DNA from: Heterobasidion occidentale
Lineage: Eukaryota > Basidiomycota > Agaricomycetes > Russulales > Bondarzewiaceae
DNA: 64,000 bases
Assembly: GCA_039111635.1 (NCBI GenBank)
Contig: JBCAQO010000012.1
Span: forward strand, 1,488,001-1,552,000
Direction of reading: 5' to 3'
The stretch's first letter is position 1; each line of letters opens with the position of its first letter. Both the position numbers and the translations under genes were made by a program. Below the pieces are notes generated by a model. It had not been told where the DNA came from. It did not search any database and saw nothing but the letters and a program-made list of their open reading frames with translations. Of this stretch, positions 35,189-45,896 are shown one piece after another.

Positions 35189-36493
35189 TCCTTGGAAGAG
35201 CGCTCGGACGCCATTAATATCACTGATGGGTCCGTTGCTTCGTCGTCCGTTAGGCGGTACGTAGCGCTCTCCATCGCTCTGGCGTGATCCTCCCCTTCTC
35301 GCGGAAGGGTCCTCACGTTCCACCGAATTACCAGGTTGTGGTACCCGACGGTGGTGGCCATGAGAACTCCCCTCCTCCAATCCTCGATGTAGTCGCGCAT
35401 CGTTTCCCACCGGGGATTCTTGCTCGTCTTCATCCTCCATGTCTGCAGCGCGAGTTCGTCTACCTCCTCCACCCATCGGCTTGCGGATTTCCTCGAGACG
35501 GGGGAACGCCTCTACGAGGGGAACGACAGTCAGCTATCCCATGCCCTGGTCTTCCGCAATTGTAGCAGGAAAAGGGAGCAGGTCTCTTGCCATCGTATAC
35601 ACGCTTGTTCCGACTGGCGTCTCTTTTGCGGGAGGCATCAATATCCATGTCAACCACCTGGTTGTTCATTCTGCGAGGAGCGGTGGTAGAGTTATAACGA
35701 CGAGCGGGTTGGAGGTGAAAGCGGTTGAGGAAGTCGCTTCGGAATGAGGTGGAGTTGGCGAGGATCGCCTTTGAGCACTTCGGGCTCTCAAGCGTCCATC
35801 TATTTCACAGGCAGTGTTGACCCAATCTTGGATCGTGTCTTTCGGCGGAGTTTCCTTGTCATAGATTTTGTCCATGACCCTCGGGTCAAGCCCTCTCTGG
35901 AAGTAAGGGACTTGTTCCCTGTCGGTGATGTCGGCGTCGGCGGCGATAAGGATGAATTGGTTTGAATATTCATCCACCGTCATCTTCCCCTGAGAGAAAG
36001 ACATGAGGGCGCTTCGGGCCTTGTCCGTGAGGTTCGTTTCCTTGAACTGGAGTTTAAACCTGACAAGGAAGTCGTCCCAAGTTCCTACGGTCTTGGGTGG
36101 GGTCGCCCCTACCGTCTTCTTTAGGAAGCTCTCTGCCCATACGCCGGCCGTCCCGTATCTCATGCACGAGAGAGCGAGAGAAACTTTGTCGGAATCCGTC
36201 TTGTATCGGTCTGGTTCTGCTGTAAAAAGGAGGAGGCAATTCATGATGAATTTCTGTGATTGTGTTCGGTCCCCTTCGAAGTTATCGGGGAGCTTGAGCT
36301 TGCCCCTTCCCGACGAGACGGGGGGGTCTGTAGGGTTCGACATAATATTTCGGGTGTTGATCGGTGTTTGAATATCCGAGGATTCGGACTCGGATGTTCC
36401 TTCTTCTTCCTCCGATGTGTCCGGGATTTCCGGTTCGGGGTTCCTGTACTGGGTGGTTCTACCCAGTCTTCTGCTGTTTCGTCCCAAGCCCAC
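35189..36493 (-). pseudogene. Gag fragment of family B, copy B1
   Basis: On the minus strand reads RGKLKLPDNFEGDRTQSQKF, CMRYGTAGVWAESFLKKTVG, FSQGKMTVDEYSNQFILIAA and FQRGLDPRVMDKIYD, as in the intact gag at 57699. A frameshift near 35770 (AQRRSSPT instead of AQKAILAN) moves the rest, MNNQVVDMDIDASRKRD and the knuckle CYNCGRPGHGIADC, into another frame (35669-35460). It continues to 35189, where it is cut by the gap. Upstream it is preceded by the leader and the LTR at 36813-37399. Confidence 0.85.
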
Positions 36494-36812
36494 TCAGCTT
36501 CTGTTCCGTCTTCTCTTGTGAAGAAGTATCGTCCTTCTCGGTACGAGCAGTTATCAAAGTTTGGGGTGCTGGCCGATTGGTGTCGGAGTAATACCAGCGG
36601 TTTTCTCTTTGATGGATAGGACGATTGTTCTGTCGAAGTTGGTTATGAGTTCGTCTAGTGCCTGGTGGAAATCCTAGGCCTAGGTCTTGCTCCAGGGTGT
36701 GTGAAGTAACTCTCTTCGGTGGGGGTCTATGCCACCGATGAGGGTTGTGAGAAAGAGTGTGGCAGCAAGCAGAGTGTGGTGCAAGGTAGGGGCAAAAGCG
36801 AGTCTATTCTAG

Positions 36813-37399
36813 TGTTACGAACGGCTCGTTCAATAACCCAAGAGTAACAGGTTCTTCCCTAGGTCGCACAAAATGGACTGAGTGGTGGACGGAGTCTCGA
36901 CTGTATCAGGCGTTGATACAGGAGGGAATAATGATTGACTCTAAGTTACACAGTGTGAAGACCGTGTAAGAACGAAGAGAATAGACTGAAGATCCTCAGC
37001 CTATTCTATGGGCCTTATATACTGTATAGGGTATAGGGTAAGAGTCCGTGTGCTCCAGGTTTCCATCCTAGGAGAGCTGTGGCCGCCGTCTTTCCCTCCG
37101 GCGCCTACTCTTGTACTTCTCTAGTCGCACTGATCCATCATGGTGCGACGAGGTGCTTACCCATAAGCCCTAAGCCCATGGCATGTGAATGCCTCTCATA
37201 TTACTGTGTGAACTTCCGTGATCCTCGTGTCCCTCCAATATAGCCTTTACCGATGTCTTGAAGAACCATCGGTCTTGTCGGCTCCTAAGGACATGCCGAA
37301 TACCTTGATGTACGCTCCGTAGTGGAGCCGCCTAGCATGTGATGCTTGATCCATCGGTTAGACCGGCCGCGAAGGGCCCCGATCGGTCAAGTCATAACA
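36813..37399 (-). repeat. LTR of family B, left (587 bp)
   Basis: On the minus strand it runs TGTTATGACTTGACCGATCG ... CGAGCCGTTCGTAACA. It serves at once as 3' LTR to the internal region on its right and as 5' LTR to the B1 gag on its left. Its middle resembles the B3 LTR (56606-57227) more than the right LTR of B2. Confidence 0.85.
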
Positions 37400-38851
37400 T
37401 TGAGGTAAGATGGTGACGGTTTATACTATATCAAACCGGATAACTTATAGAGTCGCGAGAATAGACGTGAAGGCCTATTTTGACACGACTCACATGGCCC
37501 TGTAGACAGAAGGGCAGCTCAGTTTATCGTCATGAAGGACGGCAACTAGTTTATAGTCATTGCGGACGTCCGCTATCGCCTGGCTTGAACCTCCCGAGCC
37601 TCGATAGATTTAATCCTCCGGGTGAGGGTAGTTTAAGGTCATTTCGGACTATTGCAGCTGGAAGCGGTAATTCCAGCTCCAATACGATCCCTAGGACGAG
37701 GGATAATAGTTTATCGTCATTGCGGACTAGATCAACATCGTGGTGTCAACAACGATGTCGATCGACATCTCCTATGCTGAAAGGAGTGGTAGTTTAACGT
37801 CTTTGCGGACGCAGCAATGCCAAAACATATCTCATGTTTGGACACTGCTCACGACCCTGTAAAGGAAAGGGAAATCCCAGTTTAAAGCCATGGAGGGCGT
37901 TCGTAGTTTTCTGTCATTGCGGACGGAGCAAAACCTGAGGCACAATCCCAGTTGCCTCTTGACTGGCCCTTGAAGCGGAATCCTTGCTTCGGACTTCAAG
38001 GGTAGAATGGGAGCGCCATGGAGTAGTTGTGGCCTTGTCGGAAGACTGACAACCCGCTTCATGTCCCCAAACCCCTCGCACGGAATTGAACCGTGTCGAC
38101 CCCATATTCTTTTACTGTAGGGCGTATGGAATATGGAAGCGCCTCAACCTAGTCGGCAGGGTTCTGCAACGGTGGAGGTCCTCAGTTCCACCGTCTGCCA
38201 GAATACAACCACGCTCCGAGGGTCTTGGTAGCTTTAGCGTCGTTCCGGACGGTAACTAGTTTATCGTCATTGCGGACCAAGCCTTTCGTAGTTTTACATC
38301 GTTGCGGATGTTCTTTCTCCGTTTTGGGGTACTAATGGAGTGCGGCCATCAGTTCCTGCATCGCAGATAGGGCCCCCTAATGCGGAAACGACCCTGTAAA
38401 ACTGGAGATCCAAAGTGGGACGTCCAAGACACCTGTCAGACCTTGACAGCGAGGTTGGTCCACCGTTCCCCAACGGTGGGTATGCAACACGATTTCCCAC
38501 CAATATTCATGCATCATTTATGTACCAGTACCAAGGTTATGTTGTGAATCCTAAGGGCCTCCTAATGCGGAAAGGGCCCTGTAAAACTGGGGATCCAAGC
38601 GGGACACCCGATTCGCTTGTCAGAATACCTCTTGACAACGAGAGTGTTGAATGCTTGTCCTTCATCTTGAGACCGGAGGGCTGCAATGCGAAATGGTCAG
38701 GTACTTCCCCTGCCTTCTTATCTTTTCACAGTTTAACGTCATGCAGGACGTTAGTTCCGGCGTCCTGTGCGTGAAACCGGTACCTGTGGTGCGGAGGGTC
38801 CTTCCCTCTCCGTCACCGTGCTAAAGGCCAGGGGTTCCTCAACTCCCTTGC
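37400..38851. repeat. array of a 20-base motif alternating with hairpins, 3' region of B2
   Basis: Consensus AGTTTATCGTCATTGCGGAC occurs, with changes, at 37521, 37548, 37630, 37708, 37791, 37879, 37905, 38230, 38258, 38290 and 38730. Between copies lie unrelated segments that fold: AGCTGGAA/TTCCAGCT (37656-37678), CCAAAACAT/ATGTTTGG (about 37830-37851), GAGGCA/TGCCTC (37937-37958), CCCTTGAAG/CTTCAAGGG (37967-38002), CACGG/CCGTG (38079-38095), CCATATTC/GAATATGG (38102-38136), CGGTGGA/TCCACCG (38170-38193), CTGTCA/TGACAG (38433-38449), CCACCGTT/AACGGTGG (38460-38479), TTGTCA/TGACAA (38617-38638). Two blocks CTAATGCGGAAA...CCCTGTAAAACTGG (about 38376 and 38561) are related to each other. No long ORF. 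It sits where a 3' untranslated region would be. Function unknown. Confidence 0.75.
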
Positions 38852-39898
38852 CTAATATCCTCCGCCAATGTCTCCGTAATCCCCATACCCTTCATCCGGC
38901 CTATAATAGGGGTCGGTGTCGTCGTAATTTCCATCTTCGACCTCGTCCCAGGCGTCTAGTTCCGCTCGAGTCCAGGAAGTAGTTCGCTGAGTCGGGCGCT
39001 GGCGGATTGGAGTTCTTCTACCAATGTGTGGATGCGCTCCTTCAGCTCGATTATCTCGAGGACGGTTTGGAGTCGGCAAATCTCTTGGTCGAGTTCTTCT
39101 AGGACTGCTTCGCCTGGGCTGGAGGGTCGTCCTTGTCCTCTGGCTTCCTCGTCCCTCGTTTCTCCTATACCTGGGAGGATGCTCCTCATTGCTGCCTCCG
39201 GTGTCCTGCCCGGTGGATTGTCCTGTCGAAGTGGGAGGAAGGGCCTCTCGATCCCTTCGTGCCTGTCGTTGGACCGTAGCCCAGACATATTCCGTCTGGG
39301 TGGATGCGTCTCGACTACTTGTCGCTGGTATCGCTCTGCTAGCTTCGCTCCATGGTTGGACGCGGAATGGGTCAATCCGAACGGGATGGGCGTGGGAGGA
39401 GTGTCTTGTGTCGGTGTGCGATATGAGGGCGGGTAGGAGCTCCAAATTGACGAAGGAGGAGAACTTGTCCGGGTGAATGAGTAAGGCGTAAGCCCCATTA
39501 TTTCCTCGGGCATACCAGGAGGCGGCCCTATGATCATCTGCATAAGCCAGAAGCCTGACCTGGTCGCTCGCGTCAGCGAGGCGTCGGGGTATGTCGTCGC
39601 TCTCGCTCCCTGGTTGCCCTGCGAAGAAGTTAGCGAGCCTTTGTAAGGCTAACGCTGTGGCCATCTGAATTACCGCGGAGATGGTGGTGCGCTGGAGCAG
39701 TGCGTCTCCTAGCCCTTCCAACTCTCCGGGGTGCAGATCTCGACTATCGGTAGGGGGCCCTCTGGTCCCGGCAGCTGATGTACCAGCCGTTGCTGGTTCT
39801 TGTACACTTCTCTCAGCAACTGTAGGCGATGCCAGGTTCGCAGGGTTTCCTGGTCTTCTCTCGCCTCTTGTTTCCTGCCTTGTGTCTCCTTGAGCCAA
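38852..39898 (-). CDS. ORF3 of B2, frame 1 (348 codons), unknown protein
   Basis: Downstream of pol. Reads GELEGLGDALLQRTTISAVI, MATALALQRLANFFAG, ADDHRAASWYARGNNGAYAL, LIHPDKFSSFVNLELLPALI, TQTEYVWATVQRQARRDREA, then a long Arg/Pro/Thr-rich basic stretch and an acidic Tyr/Gly-rich end DDTDPYYRPDEGYGDYGDIG. In B3 the same reading begins at the ATG 62901 and runs in frame into this part; in B2 the link is broken by a 1-bp difference near 39947. No family recognised. The basic middle could bind nucleic acid. It overlaps the frame at 38956-39543. Confidence 0.55.
   Translation of the reverse strand: MAQGDTRQETRGERRPGNPANLASPTVAERSVQEPATAGTSAAGTRGPPTDSRDLHPGELEGLGDALLQRTTISAVIQMATALALQRLANFFAGQPGSESDDIPRRLADASDQVRLLAYADDHRAASWYARGNNGAYALLIHPDKFSSFVNLELLPALISHTDTRHSSHAHPVRIDPFRVQPWSEASRAIPATSSRDASTQTEYVWATVQRQARRDREALPPTSTGQSTGQDTGGSNEEHPPRYRRNEGRGSQRTRTTLQPRRSSPRRTRPRDLPTPNRPRDNRAEGAHPHIGRRTPIRQRPTQRTTSWTRAELDAWDEVEDGNYDDTDPYYRPDEGYGDYGDIGGGY
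38956..39543 (-). CDS. alternative overlapping frame in ORF3 of B2, coiled coil
   Basis: Lies within 38852-39898 in another frame. Opens MQMIIGPPPGMPEEIMGLTP, then Pro/Ser-rich text, then EAVLEELDQEICRLQTVLEI and IELKERIHTLVEELQSASAR, a clear heptad coiled coil, ending LPGLERN. The same frame is also open in B3 from about 63603 to the window end (PPPGMPEEIMGLTPYSF). Either this or the overlapping frame, or both, may be translated. Confidence 0.4.
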   Translation of the reverse strand: MQMIIGPPPGMPEEIMGLTPYSFTRTSSPPSSIWSSYPPSYRTPTQDTPPTPIPFGLTHSASNHGAKLAERYQRQVVETHPPRRNMSGLRSNDRHEGIERPFLPLRQDNPPGRTPEAAMRSILPGIGETRDEEARGQGRPSSPGEAVLEELDQEICRLQTVLEIIELKERIHTLVEELQSASARLSELLPGLERN

Positions 39899-40227
39899 CG
39901 CTGTCGTCGGGCGCGGAGGCGTTGACGGAGTAGGTCTTCCTTCTTCTTGACGTCTTCATTGTGCTCGTCATGAGCTCCCTCAACCCGTGGTGAGGTTCGA
40001 GGACCCGTTCGACCTTCGGTGGCGAGCGCGGTTTGGTGGACAATGATTGGTATGGGAATTCCTTCTGGAGTCGATGGGCGGCTGCTTTGGCTAGGGCGTC
40101 CAGTGTCGGGGTTGGCCACGGCCAGAATGATGTCTGGCGAGGGGTTTCTTGAAGGGGAGGAGGTAGTTCCATCATCGATGAGCATGGCACGTCCAGGGGA
40201 GTAATCAAGGGAGGAGTGGTCGGACAT
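39709..40227 (-). CDS. ORF3 of B2, 5' part (172 codons)
   Basis: Starts MSDHSSLDYSPGRAMLIDDG at 40227, 59 bp after the pol stop, behind a TATA box. Beyond residue 90 it reads a charged helix, LLRQRLRARRQRWLKETQGR and LRTWHRLQLLREVYKNQQRL, ending VEICTPESWKG. In B3 that helical part belongs to a frame opening MITPLDVPCSSMMELPPPLQ at 62920, so B2 joins the start of one frame to the end of another. Function unknown. Confidence 0.5.
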   Translation of the reverse strand: MSDHSSLDYSPGRAMLIDDGTTSSPSRNPSPDIILAVANPDTGRPSQSSRPSTPEGIPIPIIVHQTALATEGRTGPRTSPRVEGAHDEHNEDVKKKEDLLRQRLRARRQRWLKETQGRKQEAREDQETLRTWHRLQLLREVYKNQQRLVHQLPGPEGPLPIVEICTPESWKG

Positions 40228-40272
40228 GTACGGGGGAGGATTCTTGCTTTGAAAGAGGGAGGGATGTCTCCC

Positions 40273-40280
40273 TTTTTATA
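40273..40280 (-). promoter_or_regulatory. internal TATA box before ORF3 of B2
   Basis: TATAAAAA on the minus strand, 6 bp after the pol stop and 45 bp before the ORF3 ATG at 40227. The same box at the same place is present in B3 (62849-62856). It suggests a separate ORF3 transcript. Confidence 0.5.
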
Positions 40281-40285
40281 TCTTT

Positions 40286-43200
40286 CTAAAGCCTAATCGC
40301 CGCTGGTCGGGGCTTGTCTGGGTAGCTTTCGTGGAATTCACGAAGCGCCTCGTCGGCCGTATCTTTGAGGAGGGCAAAGGGTTCCCAAGTGTTATCGGCC
40401 TCGGAGTATCCGACCCACTTGACAAGGTACTTGGTCCCTCGTCCCTGGCGTCTTGAATCTAGAATGGCCTCCACTTCGTAGTGTTCTTCTTCATTCAGGA
40501 TCTCTGGGGCAGGTCTGGGGAAGTTCCTTCCGTGGGCCTCTGTCTCATGATATTCCGTGAGTATGGAGGCATGAAATACCGGGTGTATCTTCCACGTTTC
40601 GGGTATTTTCAGCCGATAAGCTAGAGGGCCGATTCTTTCGGTCACTGAAAAGGGGCCATAGCGTCGAGGTGCTAGCTTGAACTTCGGATGAGTCGTCCGA
40701 ATGTGGGTTCCTTCCAACCAAACTTGGGTTCCCACTTCCCACTGCGGGAGTTTTCTGTGCAGGTCCCGGTCTTTGGCGTGCTGCGCTGCTATTTGTAGAC
40801 TTGCGGCCGCATCTTCTTGGACTTCTTTGATTAGCTGCAAACGTTCAGTCACTGCGGGCACCTTGGTCTCCAGGGCTGAGTTGACTGAATATGGTGGATT
40901 GAACCCATAAAGGACTTCAAACGGCGACTTTCCAGTGGCGGAGTGTCTTCGGGTATTGTGGGAGAATTCCGCGAAGGGAATCAGGTCCACCCAGTTATCT
41001 TGATGGTAGTTGCAGAACACTCGTAGGAATTGCTCGATCTCTTGGTTTACCCGTTCTGTTTCTCCGTCCATTTGGGGATGGTAAGCCGTGCTGAGGGCAG
41101 GGGTGATTCCCATTCCTTTCCATAGTTCCCTTGTGAACTTTGCCGCGAATTGAGGACCTCTGTCGGACACCACTTGGTTGGTAGCCATATCGTTTGAACA
41201 CATTGTCCTGGAAGAGCGTCGTGGTTTCTTCGGCCGTGATTGTCTTTTTGCACGGAGTTATGACTATTCCTTTTGACAGACCTTGATCGACTACCACATT
41301 TATCGAGTCGTAGCCTCTGCTTTCCGGGAGGTCTGTTACGAAGTCGGTGGAGATGAAGCGCCAAGGGACGTTTGTGGTTTCCAGCGGTTGGATCGGTGGA
41401 TGGGTCCTATGGGGAAGGTTCTTGGTAGATTGGCAGACTGCACATCCATCCACATATGCGTGTACAAATTTGGTCATGCTTGACCACCAATAATGGCGTT
41501 GAACCAATTCTAAGGTCTTTGCTCGCCCCGGGTGCCCTGTAGCCATAGTGTCATGGTGCGTTTTGACAATCATTCGTCAAAGGAGGTCGTCCTTTGGGAC
41601 ACATATGTAACCATCGCGTCTTGTGATGCCATCTTCATGTGTCCATTTTCCTAGGTCGCCCTTCATTGCGTTTGGCCCTTTTTCCAGCAGTTTCTTGAGG
41701 GCGACGTTGACTAGCAGATCGTGTTCCGAGCGCGAGTGTCGAATAAGGGAGAGGATGTCCGAGGATACGAGTTTTGTTGCTTTGACGTGTATGCCTTCGT
41801 TTGGTTCTACCAGAGTTTCGCTGGACTCGGTGAAAAGTCTGGACGGGAGTAGAGTCTGTGCCTTGTTATCAGATTCCACCCCCTCACTAAGGTCTGGACG
41901 CCTGGACAGAGCATCGGCATGATTAGTGGTTCCAGCTTTGTAACTGAGCTGGAAGTCAAATCGGGACAAAAACAGACTCCAGCGTGCTTGTCGCCTTGAT
42001 AGGTCGCGTGCGGTCTGAAAGTGTTCCAGATTCTTATGGTCCGTCCAGACCTCAAAGGGGTGTCGAGCGCCTTCGAGGTAATGTTTCCAGTGTTCCAGCG
42101 CTTTGATAATGGCGAGGAGTTCGCGATCATGTACGTCGTAATTCCGTTCGGCCGGTGAGAACGATCCTGAGAGGTAAGCCACGGGGTGCCAGTCGTTATC
42201 AGGTCCTTCCTGTAAGAGAACTGCACCGTATGCCGCGAGGGAAGCATCGGTAACGAGCCGGTAGGGGCGCATCGGGTCAGGGTATAGCAGGACGGGTTGA
42301 CTGATGAAGGCTTTCTTCAGTCGATCAAACGCCTGTTGGCACTCCGTGGTCCAGTCCCATCTCGTATCTTTCTTTGTGAGGTCATGTAGGGGCCGAGCGA
42401 TCAAGGAAAATTTATCAATGAATCGTCGGTAGAAGTTCCCTAGGCCCAAGAAAGAGCGGATGTCGCGGACCGTGCGTGGGATGGGCCATTCCTGGATAGC
42501 TTCAACCTTCGAGTCTTCCATAGCGACGTGGTCTTTGAAATCGTGTACCCAAGGTAATTTAGCTTCTCCTTGTGGAATTCGCATTTCTCTGGTTTGAGGT
42601 AAAGATCGTTGTTGCGCAGGATTTGGAGGACTCGTTTAAGAATCACAATGTGTTCCGCTGTGGTCTTCGTGAAGATGAGGATGTCGTCCATATATACCGC
42701 TATTTTCCGAGCCAAGATGAGCTCCTGGAAGATCATGTTCATCATGGCTTGGAAGGTCCCGGGGAATTGCAGAGTCCAAAGAACATTACTGTAGGTTCAA
42801 AGAGCCCTAAGGGTGTGACGAAGGCCGCCTTGGATTCGTCTCCTTTCTTGATGCGCACGTTGTTATACCCCACCGAACATCGAGCTTCGAGAACACCGTT
42901 GCGCCTTTAATAATATCCAATAGTTCTTGGATTAATGGCAGGGGGTGACGTCTCGAATGGTGTGTTCGTTAAGGTGACGATAGTCTTGTACCGGACGGAG
43001 CTTCCCATCTTCTTGCTTACAAAAAGAAAGAGGCCGCGCTATGCGCTGTTGACCGATGTATTGTTCCTCTGGAAAGGTGCTCCTTGACGAACTTCCCTAA
43101 CTCATCATGTTTTTCCGGGCTCAGAGGAATATCGCGGGGCCTGGGGTACAAAAGATGGTTTGAGGTTTATCGTGGTCCCATATTGTATGTTGGGGAAGTC

Positions 43201-44100
43201 TCTGCGATCGTCATTCGCTGAAGATGTCGAGGTAAGAATGATATTCTGTCGGAACTCGACCTTTCAAGTCGGTGGTATCGATTTCTTCCTCTAGATCTTC
43301 GTCAAAGCTTGCGAACCCCGAGGGTTCTGGGGCTACCTTCCTAATGACGGGTTCTCCTGCGCTTTCCATTGCGGGGGAGTCAAACGGTGCTTGCGCTTCT
43401 TCAGCGACCTTTCCTGAAGCTTCGCCCTGGGCTACCTCTTGCTGAGCTTGCCGGTGTTCCTTCCTTTCGGTTAGTTGTTCCTCGAGCCACTTCCGAGCTT
43501 TGCATTGTCGGGATTTGTGCTCGAGTAACTCCATGAACCGAGTTTTCCATTCCTTCGCAGGTACTTGTTCCCATTGTTCTTTAGTCCAAGTCCACGAAGG
43601 TCCTACCGGTCTGAGACAAGATGCGGTTTCGTCCGCTGGGGAATCTTGTCGCCGCGTAGTTTAGCTAGCCATGCCCTTTTGGTAGGCTCTTCCCTTGCCT
43701 TGGTAAATCCATATGGTTGTTGGCAATCTCTGGGGCATCGATCAAAGTGTACTTCACAGCGCCTCCACCCGATGGAGGGGTCGTGGTATTTCAACCAATC
43801 CGTTCCTAGGAGCATGTCGTCTTTCCCTAGATTGGTGATGAACATCTGGACGCGTTCGGTGTGAGTTCTCCCCCGTCTGTCCTTGACGGTGAGATTTGCG
43901 TCTAGGCCTCGTCGTATGAGGCCTGCCTTGTTGATGGTGTCATCGACGTTGCGAACGCGGATGGGGCGGTTTAAAGGATAGGTGGGAAGGTTGTGCTTTT
44001 GTACCCACTCCTCGTTTACCAGAATCCCTTCGCATGCTGAGTCGATGGCGGCCCTGGCTCCAGCGCTTCTTCCTCGAGTTGATAATCGCACATCCAGTCA
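40286..44100 (-). pseudogene. Pol of B2: protease, RT, RNase H, integrase, chromodomain, broken
   Basis: Minus-strand pieces in different frames: protease AAIDSACEGILVNEEWVQKH and MLLGTDWLKYHDPSIGWRR (44091-43603); a Glu/Ala-rich linker (43534-43211); RT with VYMDDILIFTK (42745-42440); RNase H LVTDASLAAYGAVLLQEGPD and VWTDHKNLEHFQTARDLSRR (42584-41577); integrase with GHPGRAKTLELVQRHYWW, CAVCQSTK, FISTDFVTDLPES, VVSDRGPQFAAKF and ETERVNQEIEQFLR; and a chromodomain HYEVEAILDSRRQGRGTKYL followed by VKWVGYSEADNTWEP. The chromodomain marks a chromovirus whose integrase targets methylated-histone chromatin. At least four frameshifts make it non-functional. Confidence 0.85.
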
Positions 44101-44155
44101 AATGGGGGTGATGATACGGCTGGTCATTGCACCGATTCGAATACATGATGGGGAA

Positions 44156-45560
44156 TCATACTCGAGTTTCCTCGACCCTCTCTCTTTGGCTGGTGAAGGA
44201 GAGGTCAGGAAAAATCCTCCGCCAGGTCCACCAACATCTTTTGGCCTTAGCTTCCCCTACTTCTTGGAAGAGCGCTCGGACCCCATTAGTATCACTGACG
44301 GGTCCGTTGCTTCGTCGTCCGTTAGGCGGTACGTAGCGCTCTCCATCGCTCTGGCGTGATCCTCCCCTTCTTGCGGGAGGGTCCTCACGTTCCACCGAAT
44401 TACCAGGTTGTGATACCCGACGGTGGTGGCCATGAGAACTCCCCTCCTCCAATCCTCGATGAAGTCTCGCATTGTTTCCCAACGGGGATTCTTGCTCGTC
44501 TTCATCCTCCATGTCTGCAGCGCGAGTTCGTCTACCTCCTCCGCCCACCGACTTGCGCGAATTTCCTCGAGACGGGGGAACGCCTCTACGAGGGGAACGA
44601 CAGTCAGCTATCCCGTGTCCCGGTTTTCCGCAATTGTAGCAGGAAAAGGGGGCGGGTCTCTTGCCATCGTATACACGCTTGTTCCGATCGGCGTTTCTTT
44701 TGCGAGAGGCATCAATATCCATGTCAACCACCTGGTTGTTCATTCTGCGAGGAGCGGTGGTAGAGTTATAGCGACGAGCTGGTTGGAGGTGAAAGCGATT
44801 GAGGAAGTCACTTCGGAATGAGGTGGAGTTGGCGAGGATCGCCTTTTGAGCACTTCGGGCTCTTAGGCGTCCATCTATTTCACAGGCAGTGTTAACCCAA
44901 TCTTGGATCGTGTCCTTCGGCGGTGTTTCTTTGTCATAGATCTTGTCCATGACCCTTGGATCGAGTCCTCTCTGGAAGTAAGGAACCTGTTCCTTATCGG
45001 TGATGTCGGCGTCGGCGGCGATAAGGATGAATTGATTTGAATATTCATCCACTGTCATCTTTCCCTGAGAGAAGGACATAAGAGCGCTTCGGGCCTTGTC
45101 CGTGAGGTTTGTTTCCTTGAACTGGAGCTTGAATTTGTCATGGAAGTCGTCCCAAGTCCCAAGGGTTTTGGGCGGGGTGCCCCTACTGTCTTCTTCAGGA
45201 AACTTTCTGCCCAGACGCCGGCTGTCCCATATCTCATGCATGAGAGGGCTAGAGAAACTTTGTCCGCATTCGTCTTGTATCGGTCCGATTCTGCTGTAAA
45301 AAGTAGGAGGCAATTCATAATGAATTTCTGCGATTGTGTTCGGTCTCCCTCGAAGTTATCAGGGAGCTTGAGCTTGCCCCTTCCCGACGATACAAGTGCG
45401 GGGGGGTCTGTAGGATTTGTCGACATAATGTTTCGGGTGTTGATCGGTGTTTGAATATCCGAGGATTCGGACTCGGATGTTCCTTCTTCTTCCTCCGATG
45501 TGTCCGGGATTTCCAGTTCGGGGTTCCTGTACTGGGGTGGTTCTACCCAGTCTTCTGCTA
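44156..45560 (-). pseudogene. Gag of B2, frameshifted
   Basis: Begins with acidic text as in B3, then RGKLKLPDNFEGDRTQSQKF and CMRYGTAGVWAESFLKKTVG; a 1-2 bp loss near 45180 shifts the frame, after which TWDDFHDKFKLQFKETNLTD, FQRGLDPRVMDKIYDKETPP and the knuckle CYNCGKPGHGIADC follow. The end carries GATTTTTCC-TGA, as in B3, where pol overlaps in the -1 frame. Confidence 0.85.
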
Positions 45561-45896
45561 TTTCGTCCCAAGCCCACTCAGCTTCTGTTCCGTCTTCTCT
45601 TGTGAAGAAGTATCGTCCTTCTCGGTACGAGCAGTTATCAAAGTTTGGGGGTGCTGGCCGATTGGTGTCGGAGTAATACCAGCGGTTTTCTCTTTGATGG
45701 ATAGGGCGATCGTTCTGTCGAAGTTGGTTATGGGTTCATCTAGTGCCTGGTGGAAATCCTAAGCCTAGGTCTTGCTCCAGGGTGTGTGAAGTAACTCTCT
45801 TGGTGGGTGTCTATGCCACCGATGAGGGTTGTGAGAAAGAGTGTGGCAGCAAGCAGAGTGTGGTGCAAGGTAGGGGCAAAAGCGAGTCTATTCTAG

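Noticed and set aside
34912..35472. 186-codon minus-strand ORF across the gap
   Set aside because: It contains the N run and opposes integrase and gag coding sequence, so it is an artefact.
37664..37684. An 18S rRNA gene
   Set aside because: Only 21 bases match the conserved 530-loop region; the flanks diverge at once on both sides.
37521..38749. CRISPR-like repeat array
   Set aside because: The motif copies are degenerate, spacing ranges from 26 to 440 bp, and the host is a eukaryote. The hairpin segments are not spacers.
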